From Paraburkholderia oxyphila NBRC 105797 (lineage in GTDB: Bacteria > Pseudomonadota > Gammaproteobacteria > Burkholderiales > Burkholderiaceae), in NCBI RefSeq assembly GCF_000685075.1, contig NZ_BAYD01000019.1:1-64000 (forward strand): a DNA stretch of 64,000 bases, given 5' to 3'. Below, piece by piece: positions 44,344-52,247 of this stretch. A model generated the notes under the pieces. That model saw only the letters and a program-made list of their open reading frames with translations. It searched no databases and was not told where the DNA came from. The stretch's first letter is position 1, and every line of letters begins with the position of its first letter. Made by a program: the position numbers and the translations under genes.

Positions 44344-45093
44344 TCAGCCAGGAAAAAAAGCGCCAGATGCAGTGAGCACGCGCCGCGCGGCCGTCAGCGC
44401 CTTGCGCGCCGCGCCGGCGTCGGCGGCCACGCGCAGCAGGCCGCCCAGTTGCAGCGGGTCGCGCGCGAGTTCGCGCAGGATCGGCAGGACGGCGGTGGAG
44501 CCGTCGTCGCGCAGGCCGGCCATTGCCGCCTTCGGCAGGCTGCGCCAGGCCGGATCCACCACCGCGCGGCAAACCGCGAACGGCAGGCCGCGCGCGGCGG
44601 CGGCGGCGGCCGCCAGATGCGACTCCATGTCGACGGCCAGTGCGCCGCCGCTCGACTGGTGAAGCGCGGCCTTGTCCGCCGCGCCGGTGAGCGGCGCAGC
44701 CACGGCGGCTTCCACGCCGCGCCGCGTCTGCGCGGCCAGCGGCGAGTCGAGCAAGGCCGCGGCCATGCGCTCGCTCCAGGCCGCATCGCAGGCGACGCGG
44801 CCAAACGGGCCGTCCACGGCACTGGCGATGATGAGCGTGCCCGGCTCGAGGTCCGGCCCGAGGCCGCCCGCCGTGCCGAAGCTGATGACGCCCGAGGCGC
44901 CGCGATCGAGCGCGGCCGCGAGCGCGCGTTCGAGCAGGTCGGCGCGCGCGGCGTAGACCGCCTCGATGCCGTCGGCGCCCTTGCCCGCCGCGATGCTCGC
45001 CTCGAAGGCCATGCCGGTCACGGCGATCACGGGCAGCGTGCCATTCATGGCGCGTGGGCGTGCAGCGGCTGGGGTGGCAGAAGCAACCACCAT
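44344..45093 (-). CDS. hpnG: HpnG, adenosylhopane nucleosidase/phosphorylase
   Basis: About 249 residues of the nucleoside phosphorylase (PNP/UDP) fold: VIAVTGMAFEASIA, GVISFGTAGGLGPDLEPGTLIIAS (in parts) and ALAVDMESHLAA, the last holding the ribose-binding Met-Glu. HpnG removes adenine from adenosylhopane, giving ribosylhopane or its phosphate. ATG 45093 is two bases after the shc stop and implies coupling; ATG 45048 (MNGTLPV) is an alternative. It is the fourth gene of hpnD-hpnE-shc-hpnG. Confidence 0.9.
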   Translation of the reverse strand: MVVASATPAAARPRAMNGTLPVIAVTGMAFEASIAAGKGADGIEAVYAARADLLERALAAALDRGASGVISFGTAGGLGPDLEPGTLIIASAVDGPFGRVACDAAWSERMAAALLDSPLAAQTRRGVEAAVAAPLTGAADKAALHQSSGGALAVDMESHLAAAAAAARGLPFAVCRAVVDPAWRSLPKAAMAGLRDDGSTAVLPILRELARDPLQLGGLLRVAADAGAARKALTAARRVLTASGAFFPG

Positions 45094-45095
45094 CG

Positions 45096-47138
45096 TCACA
45101 GGCCCACGCGCACGTGCGTGATGCCGTCGCGCTTGAGGTTGCGGTAGCGCGCGAGCGCCCACAACGGGAAGAACTTGCGATAGCCGTGGTAGCGCAGATA
45201 GAACACGCGCGGGAAGCCCGTGGCCGTGAAGCGCGTTTCGTCCCAGAGCCCGTGCTCGCGCTGCGTGGCCTGCAGCCAGGCGACGCCGCGCGCCACCGCC
45301 GGATGGTTCACCTCGCCCGCCGCCATCAGGCCGAGCAGCGCCCACGCCGTCTGCGACGCCGTGCTCGCTGCGCGCTCGTAGCCGCGGTACTCGAGCTTGT
45401 AGCTGGTGCCGTCCTCGCCCCAGCCGCCGTCGTCGTTCTGGATGGCAATGAGCCACTGCGCCGCGCGCTTCATGCGCGAATCCGCGTGCTCGAGGCCGGC
45501 CGCGTTCAGCGCGCTCAGCGCCGTCCACGTGCCGTAGATGTAGTTCATGCCCCAGCGGCCGTACCAGCTGCCATCCGCTTCCTGCCCGGCGAGGATGTAG
45601 TTGTAGGCGCGGCGCGCCGGCTCGCTCGCCGCCGGCAGCTCGTCGAGCTGCGCGAGCATCGAGAGGCAGCGGCCCGAGACGTCGGCCGTCGGCGGATCGA
45701 GCAGTGCGCCGTGATCGGAGAACGGGATGCTGTTCAGGTATTCGTGCGTGTTCTCGGGCTCGAACGCGCCCCAGCCGCCGTTGCTGCTCTGCATGCCGAC
45801 CACCCATTCGCGTGCGCGCGCAATGGGCTCGTCGTAATCGCTGGTGTTGTCGATCTGGTCGACGCGGCGCATCGCCGCCACGACCACGGCTGTGTCGTCA
45901 ACGTCGGGGTAGTGCGGGTTCGCGTACTGGAATGCCCAGCCGCCCGGACGCGTGTCGGCACGGCGCGAGATCCAGTCGCCGCGCACGTCGAGAATCTGCA
46001 GCGGGCGCAGCCATTCGAGGCCGCGCCGCGCCGCTTCATGCGCGCGCGCGTCGCCCGTTTCGATCAGGGCGTGCGCGGCCAGCGACGTGTCCCACACCGG
46101 CGAGAGGCACGGCTGGACGTACGCTTCCTCGGCATGGACCGTCACGAGCTTTTCCACCGACTGGCGCGCGATCGCACGATGCGGGTGATCAGCGGGATAG
46201 CCGAGCACGTCGTACATCATCACGGCGTTGGCCATGGCCGGGAAAATGGCGCCCAGGCCGTCTTCGCCGTTCAGGCGTTCGTCGACGAACGCAACAGCCG
46301 CGTCGATCGCGCGCTGGCGCAGATACGCCGGGAACAACGGATCGGTGATGCGCAGCACGCCGTCCACGGCGCGGAAGAAGCCGAACCAGCCCTTGCTCTG
46401 GTGCGGAGAGCGCTCGTTCAGCCCCACGGTGACGGGCGCGCCGCGGAACAGCTCGTCGATGCGCACGCCGCGCGGGTTCTTCGCCACCGGGCGCCTGGCG
46501 CCCAGCACCAGCAGCGGCACGATCACGGTGCGCGCCCAGTACGAGACCTTCGAGAGATGGAACGGGAACCACTTGGGCAGCAGCATGATCTCGACCGGCA
46601 TCATCGGCGCCGCGTACCAGCTGACCACGCCGTACAGCGCGAGCAGGATGCGCGTGAACACGTTGGCCTTTTCCGCGCCGCCCGCCGCGAGGATCGCCTC
46701 GCGCGCACGCACCATGTGCTCGGCATCTTCCGCATCGCCGATCATCTTGAGTGCGAAGTAAGCCTTGATGCTCGCGCTCACGTCCATCGCGCCGTCGGTG
46801 AAGAGCGGCCAGCCGCCGCCGGGCAGCTGGATGCGGCGCAGGTAGCGCGCGATCTTCCCCTCGAGCTCGAGGTTCGCCTCCTCGCCCAGGTAATGGACGA
46901 GCAGCACGTATTCGGCGGGAATCGTGGCGTCGGCTTCGAGCTCGTACACCCAGTGGCCATCGGCGCGCTGGTCGGCGAGGATCGCGTCGGTCGCGCGCAT
47001 GACGGCGGCATCGAGCGCGTCGCTCACGTCGGCGGGCGCCGCGGCGCGCAAAAGCGCGCTCGCGTTGTCGAGCGTCGGCGCCGCGCCGAGCGCGTTCGCG
47101 AGGTCGTCGGCCGGCATGGCCTCTGAAAGATCGTTCAT
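45096..47138 (-). CDS. shc: Squalene-hopene cyclase (HpnF)
   Basis: A 680-residue membrane-associated triterpene cyclase. The catalytic DxDD motif is DVDDTAVVV near residue 411. Several QW repeats are visible, such as QSSNGGWGAFEPEN, QEADGSWYGRWG, QNDDGGWGEDG and QATQREHGLWDE. It cyclises squalene to hopene and hopanol, the committed step of hopanoid synthesis. Length is normal for the family. The start at 47138 gives the usual N-terminus; the hpnE stop lies 23 bases upstream. Third gene of the hpnDE-shc-hpnG operon. Confidence 0.97.
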   Translation of the reverse strand: MNDLSEAMPADDLANALGAAPTLDNASALLRAAAPADVSDALDAAVMRATDAILADQRADGHWVYELEADATIPAEYVLLVHYLGEEANLELEGKIARYLRRIQLPGGGWPLFTDGAMDVSASIKAYFALKMIGDAEDAEHMVRAREAILAAGGAEKANVFTRILLALYGVVSWYAAPMMPVEIMLLPKWFPFHLSKVSYWARTVIVPLLVLGARRPVAKNPRGVRIDELFRGAPVTVGLNERSPHQSKGWFGFFRAVDGVLRITDPLFPAYLRQRAIDAAVAFVDERLNGEDGLGAIFPAMANAVMMYDVLGYPADHPHRAIARQSVEKLVTVHAEEAYVQPCLSPVWDTSLAAHALIETGDARAHEAARRGLEWLRPLQILDVRGDWISRRADTRPGGWAFQYANPHYPDVDDTAVVVAAMRRVDQIDNTSDYDEPIARAREWVVGMQSSNGGWGAFEPENTHEYLNSIPFSDHGALLDPPTADVSGRCLSMLAQLDELPAASEPARRAYNYILAGQEADGSWYGRWGMNYIYGTWTALSALNAAGLEHADSRMKRAAQWLIAIQNDDGGWGEDGTSYKLEYRGYERAASTASQTAWALLGLMAAGEVNHPAVARGVAWLQATQREHGLWDETRFTATGFPRVFYLRYHGYRKFFPLWALARYRNLKRDGITHVRVGL

Positions 47139-47161
47139 CGGTACATCCTGATTTTTAAGAC

Positions 47162-48433
47162 TTAAAGCAGATCCGCAGCCTTGCGGCCCGAGCGGATTGC
47201 CCCTTCGATCGTCGCAGGCAGGCCGGTGGCGGTCCAGTCGCCTGCGAGCGTCAAGTTGGTCCAGCGGGTGCGCGCCGCGGGGCGGCGCAGCTCTTCTTGC
47301 GGTACGGCCGCGAAGGTCGCGCACGCTTCGCGCGAGATCTGCCACGCGGGCAGCGGCTCGGGCGGCAGCGACGCCGCGCCCGCCACGTCGGCCCAGACGC
47401 GCCGCGCAAGCGCCTCGGATGTGCCCGCGTCGAGCGCATCGAACGCATTGAACATGCGGACGGCGGCGGCATCGTGGATCGTCGCCGAAATGCGGCCGGC
47501 GCCCGCGAACAGCCAATCGGCCGTGCCGCTCACCAGCGCCATCGGCGTGGCCAGTCCCGGCGGCGGCGTCACGGCGAAGTGCACCGTGACGACGGCCGTG
47601 TGGCGCTGCGGCGTCTGCAGCGCCGGCACGAGCGCGGCGGCGGCGGCGGCCGGCACCGCCAGCACGACGGCCTCATCGGCGCCCAATGCGACGCGGCCAC
47701 TCTCGAAATCGAGTGCGACGACGCGGCCCGCCGCGTCGTCGTACGCGATCCCGTTCAGGCGCGAATCGAGCCGGATCGCCGCACCGCCGTGCTGGAGCAT
47801 CCGCAGCGCCGGATCGACGAACGCGCTCGACAGACCGTTGCGCGCCACCAGCGGCCGGAACGCCTCGCCGCCCGCGGACAGCACGTCGCGCAGCAGCGTG
47901 GCCGCGAGCTCCGCGCTGGCCTCGCGCGGCTCGACGTTGAGCGCCGCGAGAAACAGCGGGCGCAGCAGGCGCTCCCAGAGCAGGCCGTCGCAGCGCATGG
48001 TCTGCGCCATCGTGCGGCCGGGCTTGGCGAACAGGAGCGGCAGCAGCGCGAGATAGTCCGACACCTTCGTGCCCGGCACGCGCGCGTTGGCGTCGCCGAT
48101 CCAGAACGGCACGCGCGAGCGCGAAAAGCGCACAGTCCAGCACGAGCGCGCCGCGAGGTCCATGAACGCGAAGGCCGGCTCGGCCGGTCCCGCGAGCTCG
48201 TCGGCGGCGCCGATCGTGCGCACGTAGTCGAGCGTGGCTTCATGGCCCGCCAGCACGAGATGATTGCCGCTGTCGAGCGTGGCCGCGAGCGTGCGGTCAT
48301 AGTACGAACGGCAACGTCCACCTGCCTGCGAGGCTGCCTCGTGCAGCGCGACCTGGACCCCGCGCCGCTGCAGCCGGATGGCCGCCGCGAGGCCCGCAAG
48401 CCCCGCGCCGATCACGTGGACGAGCCGGGGCAT
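47162..48433 (-). CDS. hpnE: HpnE, hydroxysqualene dehydroxylase
   Basis: A 423-residue FAD-dependent amine-oxidase-fold protein: VHVIGAGLAGLAAAIRL binds FAD near residue 6, then EAASQAGGRCRSYYD, and near the C-terminus AGDWTATGLPATIEGAIRSG. It reduces hydroxysqualene to squalene, completing the HpnDCE route. Its ATG overlaps the hpnD stop by one base (TGATG). The protein matches HpnE in length and motifs. Second gene of the operon. Confidence 0.95.
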   Translation of the reverse strand: MPRLVHVIGAGLAGLAAAIRLQRRGVQVALHEAASQAGGRCRSYYDRTLAATLDSGNHLVLAGHEATLDYVRTIGAADELAGPAEPAFAFMDLAARSCWTVRFSRSRVPFWIGDANARVPGTKVSDYLALLPLLFAKPGRTMAQTMRCDGLLWERLLRPLFLAALNVEPREASAELAATLLRDVLSAGGEAFRPLVARNGLSSAFVDPALRMLQHGGAAIRLDSRLNGIAYDDAAGRVVALDFESGRVALGADEAVVLAVPAAAAAALVPALQTPQRHTAVVTVHFAVTPPPGLATPMALVSGTADWLFAGAGRISATIHDAAAVRMFNAFDALDAGTSEALARRVWADVAGAASLPPEPLPAWQISREACATFAAVPQEELRRPAARTRWTNLTLAGDWTATGLPATIEGAIRSGRKAADLL

Positions 48434-49284
48434 CAGAATAACGCGTAGCGCGCGACGATCCACATGAGCCGCGCGCGCGGCTTGACGACCTTGGGGCGCG
48501 GCAGATCGAAGCCGCGCTCGACGGTGCGCTCGAGCAGCACGCGGTACACGCCCGACATGATGCGCGGCGCCTTGACCTGCGCGCGCGGCGTGCGGTCCAT
48601 GATGGCGTCGGCCTCGGCGAAGTGGCCGAGCGCACGCTTCACGAGCGTCGCGCACACGCGCGGCAGCGACGGATCGGCGGCGATGTCGTGCGGGTTCGAC
48701 GCCGCGATGCCCTCGCGCGCGAGCAGCTCGCGCGGCAGGTAGCAGCGGTTGATGCCCGCGTCCTCGTCGATGTCGCGCAGGATGTTCGTGAGCTGCAGCG
48801 CGCGCCCGAGGTGATGCGAAAGCAGGCGGCCGGGCGCCTCGTCCATCCCGAAAATCCTCACCGACAGGCGGCCCGCCGCGCTCGCGACGCGGTCGCAGTA
48901 GAGGTCGAGCGTGGCCTCGTCCGGTGCGCAGATGTCCTCCGCGGCGTCCATGGCCATGCCGTCGATCATCGCGTGAAAGTCCTCGCGCGCGAGCCCGAAC
49001 GTATGGATGTGGCGCGTGAGCGCCGCGAGCGAGGCGCGCGGCGTGCCGGCGTAGCAGGCGTCGATGTCGGCGCGCCATTGCTCGAGCCCCGCCGCACGCT
49101 CGGCGCGCGGCAGGTCGCTGTCCGCGATGTCGTCGACAGCACGGCAAAAGGCGTAGACCTGATACATGGCGTCGCGCTGCGCAGCCGGCAGGATCCGCAT
49201 CGCCAGATAAAACGAGCTGCCCGACGAAGCGGCGGCGGCGTCGGTTTGATGTGTATCGTCCACGACGAGGTTGGAAACGGCCAA
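48433..49284 (-). CDS. hpnD: HpnD, presqualene diphosphate synthase
   Basis: A 283-residue head-to-head prenyl synthase. The Asp-rich motifs are FCRAVDDIADSD and NILRDIDEDAGINRCYLP. It condenses two farnesyl diphosphates to presqualene diphosphate. The start is a TTG at 49284, chosen because GGAGAAG lies seven bases upstream and the next residues (AVSNLVVDD) fit HpnD; the open frame continues upstream in non-family sequence. First gene of hpnD-hpnE-shc-hpnG; its promoter should be in 49285-49624. Confidence 0.93.
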   Translation of the reverse strand: MAVSNLVVDDTHQTDAAAASSGSSFYLAMRILPAAQRDAMYQVYAFCRAVDDIADSDLPRAERAAGLEQWRADIDACYAGTPRASLAALTRHIHTFGLAREDFHAMIDGMAMDAAEDICAPDEATLDLYCDRVASAAGRLSVRIFGMDEAPGRLLSHHLGRALQLTNILRDIDEDAGINRCYLPRELLAREGIAASNPHDIAADPSLPRVCATLVKRALGHFAEADAIMDRTPRAQVKAPRIMSGVYRVLLERTVERGFDLPRPKVVKPRARLMWIVARYALF

Positions 49285-49624
49285 GACGCTTCTCCGCTGG
49301 GGTCGCCCTCGACGGGGCTTTTCAGATATTCGGGCCCGCATGCCGCGGGTCGCCCGCGCGCGCGGACACGCGCGAGGCACCGGCCCTGCCGGAACACCGT
49401 TCAGGGTCCGAGGCCGGAAACGGGCAAAAGTATAGCAACCTTTGCCGGCCGCCGCAGTCGCGGCCCGGTCAACGGCGGCGGGGACAGAGCGGGGAAAGGC
49501 GGGGGTCTGGACCCGGCGCAGGCGCCGCGCGAGGAGACGCGCAATCACACGGATGACCGCATGACGCGAATTACATCAAATCAGCTTGAATTGCCGTGAT
49601 TTTCGGCCATCTACAGCCAAAAAA
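49285..49624. promoter_or_regulatory. Promoter region of the hpnDE-shc-hpnG operon
   Basis: About 340 bases between the hpnD start and the stop of the diguanylate cyclase gene, both leftward. The stretch near 49560-49625 is AT-rich and may be the core promoter or the cyclase terminator region. No clear operator. Confidence 0.4.
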
Positions 49625-50611
49625 TTAGGAAAGCTCGTGAACCAGCGCGACGCAGCGGTTGCGCCCCTGGCGCTTGGCCCGGTAGAGCGCCGCGTCGGCT
49701 TCATTGATCATGACCTCATAATCGGGGGCGCCGGGCCGCGCGGCGGCGGCGCCCACGCTCGCCGTCACGGGCACGACCACGCCCTGCACCTCCACGGGCG
49801 CGTCGCCGATCGTGTGACGGATCTTCTCGGCCACGTGCAGCGCGTCGTCGAGCGTCGTGCACGGCAACAGCAGCGCAAACTCCTCGCCGCCGAAGCGCCC
49901 GAACACGTCCTGCTTGCGCACCACCTGCGCCACGCGCTGCGCCATGGCGCGCAGCACCGTGTCGCCGGCGACGTGGCCGAATTCGTCGTTGATCTTCTTG
50001 AAGTGGTCCAGATCGAAGAGCAACACCGACATCTCGCCGCCATAGCGCTGCCAGCGCGCGAATTCGTCGGCGAGCCGCCCTTCGAAAAAGCGCCGGTTCG
50101 CAATGCCCGTGAGGCCGTCGCGGTCGGCGTATTCGCGCAGCCGCGCCACCGCGTCCTCGCGCTCGCGCTGCATGACGCTCACATGCGTGACATCGGAGAC
50201 GGTCACGCACACGGCGATCACCTCGCGCTCGCGCATGAGCGGCATGAAGGTGCAGTCCTGCTGCATGTAGTCCACGCCGCCCGTGATGGGACGGTCGTGA
50301 TCGAAGCGGAACAGGTAGGGCCGCTGCTCCCACGAGCTGAACGCGAAGCTGCCGAGCTGGAACACGCTCTCGACCTTGCGCGTGAGCCAGGCGCGTGGCA
50401 GGTCGGGAAAGCGCTCGAAGACCGGCCGGCCGATCACGTCGGCGGCCGCCACGCCACTGTGGTCCTGCATGAAGCGGTTCCACATCAGCACGTTCATGTC
50501 GCGGTCGAGCACGAAGATGCCAAAGCCTACGCGCTCCACGACGAGGTCCGACAGCGACAGCGGCATGGCGGGCGTCGATGGCGGCGGGTCCGGCAGGTCA
50601 CGGGTATTCAT
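49625..50611 (-). CDS. PAS-GGDEF diguanylate cyclase
   Basis: A 328-residue soluble protein. Residues about 20-150 form a PAS-like domain (GIFVLDRDMNVLMWNRFMQDHSG in parts). Residues about 160-325 are a GGDEF domain: DGLTGIANRRFFE, DLDHFKKINDEFGH and the active site GRFGGEEF. The inhibitory I-site RxxD (RKQD) lies five residues before GGEEF, so product feedback is likely. It makes c-di-GMP from GTP. Its start overlaps the CheC-like gene by four bases; it is the last gene of a receiver / CheC / cyclase operon. Confidence 0.93.
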   Translation of the reverse strand: MNTRDLPDPPPSTPAMPLSLSDLVVERVGFGIFVLDRDMNVLMWNRFMQDHSGVAAADVIGRPVFERFPDLPRAWLTRKVESVFQLGSFAFSSWEQRPYLFRFDHDRPITGGVDYMQQDCTFMPLMREREVIAVCVTVSDVTHVSVMQREREDAVARLREYADRDGLTGIANRRFFEGRLADEFARWQRYGGEMSVLLFDLDHFKKINDEFGHVAGDTVLRAMAQRVAQVVRKQDVFGRFGGEEFALLLPCTTLDDALHVAEKIRHTIGDAPVEVQGVVVPVTASVGAAAARPGAPDYEVMINEADAALYRAKRQGRNRCVALVHELS

Positions 50612-51231
50612 AGGCTGTGCAACAACGCGTCGATGGCCCGGCTCACGTGATGGATCGATTCCTCGGCCATCAGCATCACCAGATGCGCACGAAAGCGCTG
50701 GTCTTCCAGCGCGAAGTTGACTTCCACGAGGAGCGCGAGATCCCAGGCGAGCATGCCGGGCTGGAACACCTCGTCGAGCATGATGGCTTCGCCCAGCAGC
50801 CCCGGCTGCGAGAACACCGGCATGCGCCCGAGCTGATCGAGCATCGACGAGACGCACGCGCCCGAGAGCACGTTAGCCACGTCGAAGATCAGCTCCTGCT
50901 CGGTGAGCGCATCGCGCGTGGCGTGCGCGTACGGGCCGCCGATCAGCGCGCCCAGCTCGGCGATCTCGCCGCTGCGGCAGATCACGAGCGCCTCGCCCTT
51001 GATCTCGGAGCGAAAGCCCTGGCGCACCGCCGTGACCGGGCCGTCGATGCCGGTCATCTCGCGCAGCGCCAGCGCCGCCTCGCTCACGGCGACCACGCGC
51101 ACACGCGGCACCGAGAGCTCGATGAAGGCGTTGAGGAGCCCCGACAGTCGCGTCGCGGCCTGGCCCATGCCGAGATTGGCGATCTCCTGGAGCGCGTCGC
51201 GCTGCAATTCCGTGAACACTCGATCAGGCAT
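50608..51231 (-). CDS. CheC-type CheY-P phosphatase
   Basis: A 207-residue CheC/CheX family protein. The phosphatase motif D/S-x3-E-x2-N-x22-P is seen twice: DALQEIAN followed by exactly 22 residues and Pro, and ELIFDVAN followed by exactly 22 residues and Pro. CheC proteins dephosphorylate CheY-type receivers, so the natural partner is the receiver encoded directly upstream (overlap of eight bases). Two intact motifs suggest an active enzyme. It would tune the receiver that may in turn act on the cyclase. Confidence 0.88.
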   Translation of the reverse strand: MPDRVFTELQRDALQEIANLGMGQAATRLSGLLNAFIELSVPRVRVVAVSEAALALREMTGIDGPVTAVRQGFRSEIKGEALVICRSGEIAELGALIGGPYAHATRDALTEQELIFDVANVLSGACVSSMLDQLGRMPVFSQPGLLGEAIMLDEVFQPGMLAWDLALLVEVNFALEDQRFRAHLVMLMAEESIHHVSRAIDALLHSL

Positions 51232-51592
51232 ACAACCCGTACTCCTTGAGGATGGGTAGCAGCGCCTCCTGCGTGACCGGCTTGGGCACGAACGCCATCG
51301 CGCCGAGCGCGAGCGCGCGCTCCTGGGCGCGCGGCTGGACGTCGGCTGAAACGACGATCACGAACGTGTTCAGATCCTCGTGCTGCAAGGCTTCGAGCAC
51401 CTGAAAGCCCGTCATGTCAGGCATCGTGAGGTCGAGAAACATGACCGGCGCACGCCCGGCGCGATACAACGCCAGCGCTTCTTGTCCGTTCGACGCGTAG
51501 GAGATCTCGACGTCCCAGCCCTCGGGCAGCGCCTTCGTGAGCACCTTGCGGGCAAGCAGCGAGTCGTCGGCGATCACGATGGGCAAGGACAT
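51224..51592 (-). CDS. Single-domain response regulator (CheY-like)
   Basis: A 122-residue receiver: IVIADDSLLARKVL gives the acidic pair, VMFLDLTMPDMTG the phosphoacceptor Asp, VIVVSADV the switch Ser/Thr, and FVPKPVT the conserved lysine. No output domain. It is the first gene of the receiver / CheC / cyclase operon; no histidine kinase is next to it, so its donor is elsewhere. Confidence 0.94.
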   Translation of the reverse strand: MSLPIVIADDSLLARKVLTKALPEGWDVEISYASNGQEALALYRAGRAPVMFLDLTMPDMTGFQVLEALQHEDLNTFVIVVSADVQPRAQERALALGAMAFVPKPVTQEALLPILKEYGLYA

Positions 51593-52247
51593 GGCTATGC
51601 AGATTGAATGTGCGTGGGACGGAATGCGTTAAGGCGTATTAACGGCTGCGAACGCGAGTTCTTTAGCGTGCGCGCACATTTTTATGCGTACTGTATGGAA
51701 CCGTCGGCTGACTGATTGAATCGATGGCGCGGCTCGACGCGCGCCCGACCGATGCGAAGCGGCTGCGTATTTAGGCCGCTTTCTTTGCCTTACAGATTGA
51801 GGACACCCCGAAAAACACGGCCTGTTGTGCGCCAGGCAACGGCCATTTTTGCGCATGTTAATTATCGTGGCAGCGATTTTCGAAGCAAATTGAACCAAAT
51901 GCAACTCGTCGACAATCGTTCGACGAACAAAAATGACTTGTTTTTGTCGATTTCAAGAAATAATCAATCCATCCCCTAATTAAAGGCCGGCGATTATGCT
52001 TTTGTGTACGTTTGCGCTACGCGGAACGTCGCGCAATCACGGGGTCACCAGGAGAAATCGTTCTAACTGCACGCCGTAGCGCGCGCTTAAATCCACTTTG
52101 CGGCGGCGCATGATGGCCGCCTGCTTAGCCGGCGCACGCATCGTCCGCGCAGATGGAAAGCGCATCCGAGGCTCGAACGGCCCGAAGCGCGAGCCCGGTC
52201 GTTTATCATGTCAAAGGTCCGCCGCCGTCTTCAGCCTTATCCCTACG
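51593..52247. other. Long intergenic region between divergent signalling genes
   Basis: About 655 bases with no coding sequence I would support. The stretch 51850-51990 is AT-rich and holds gtcgacaatcgttcgac-like inverted repeats; the promoters of the leftward receiver operon and the rightward hybrid kinase must lie here. A small untranslated RNA could be present, but nothing proves it. Confidence 0.45.

Noticed and set aside
51629..51979. Short open frames in the intergenic region upstream of the hybrid kinase
   Set aside because: No ribosome-binding site and no conserved-looking sequence; the region is AT-rich and more likely regulatory.
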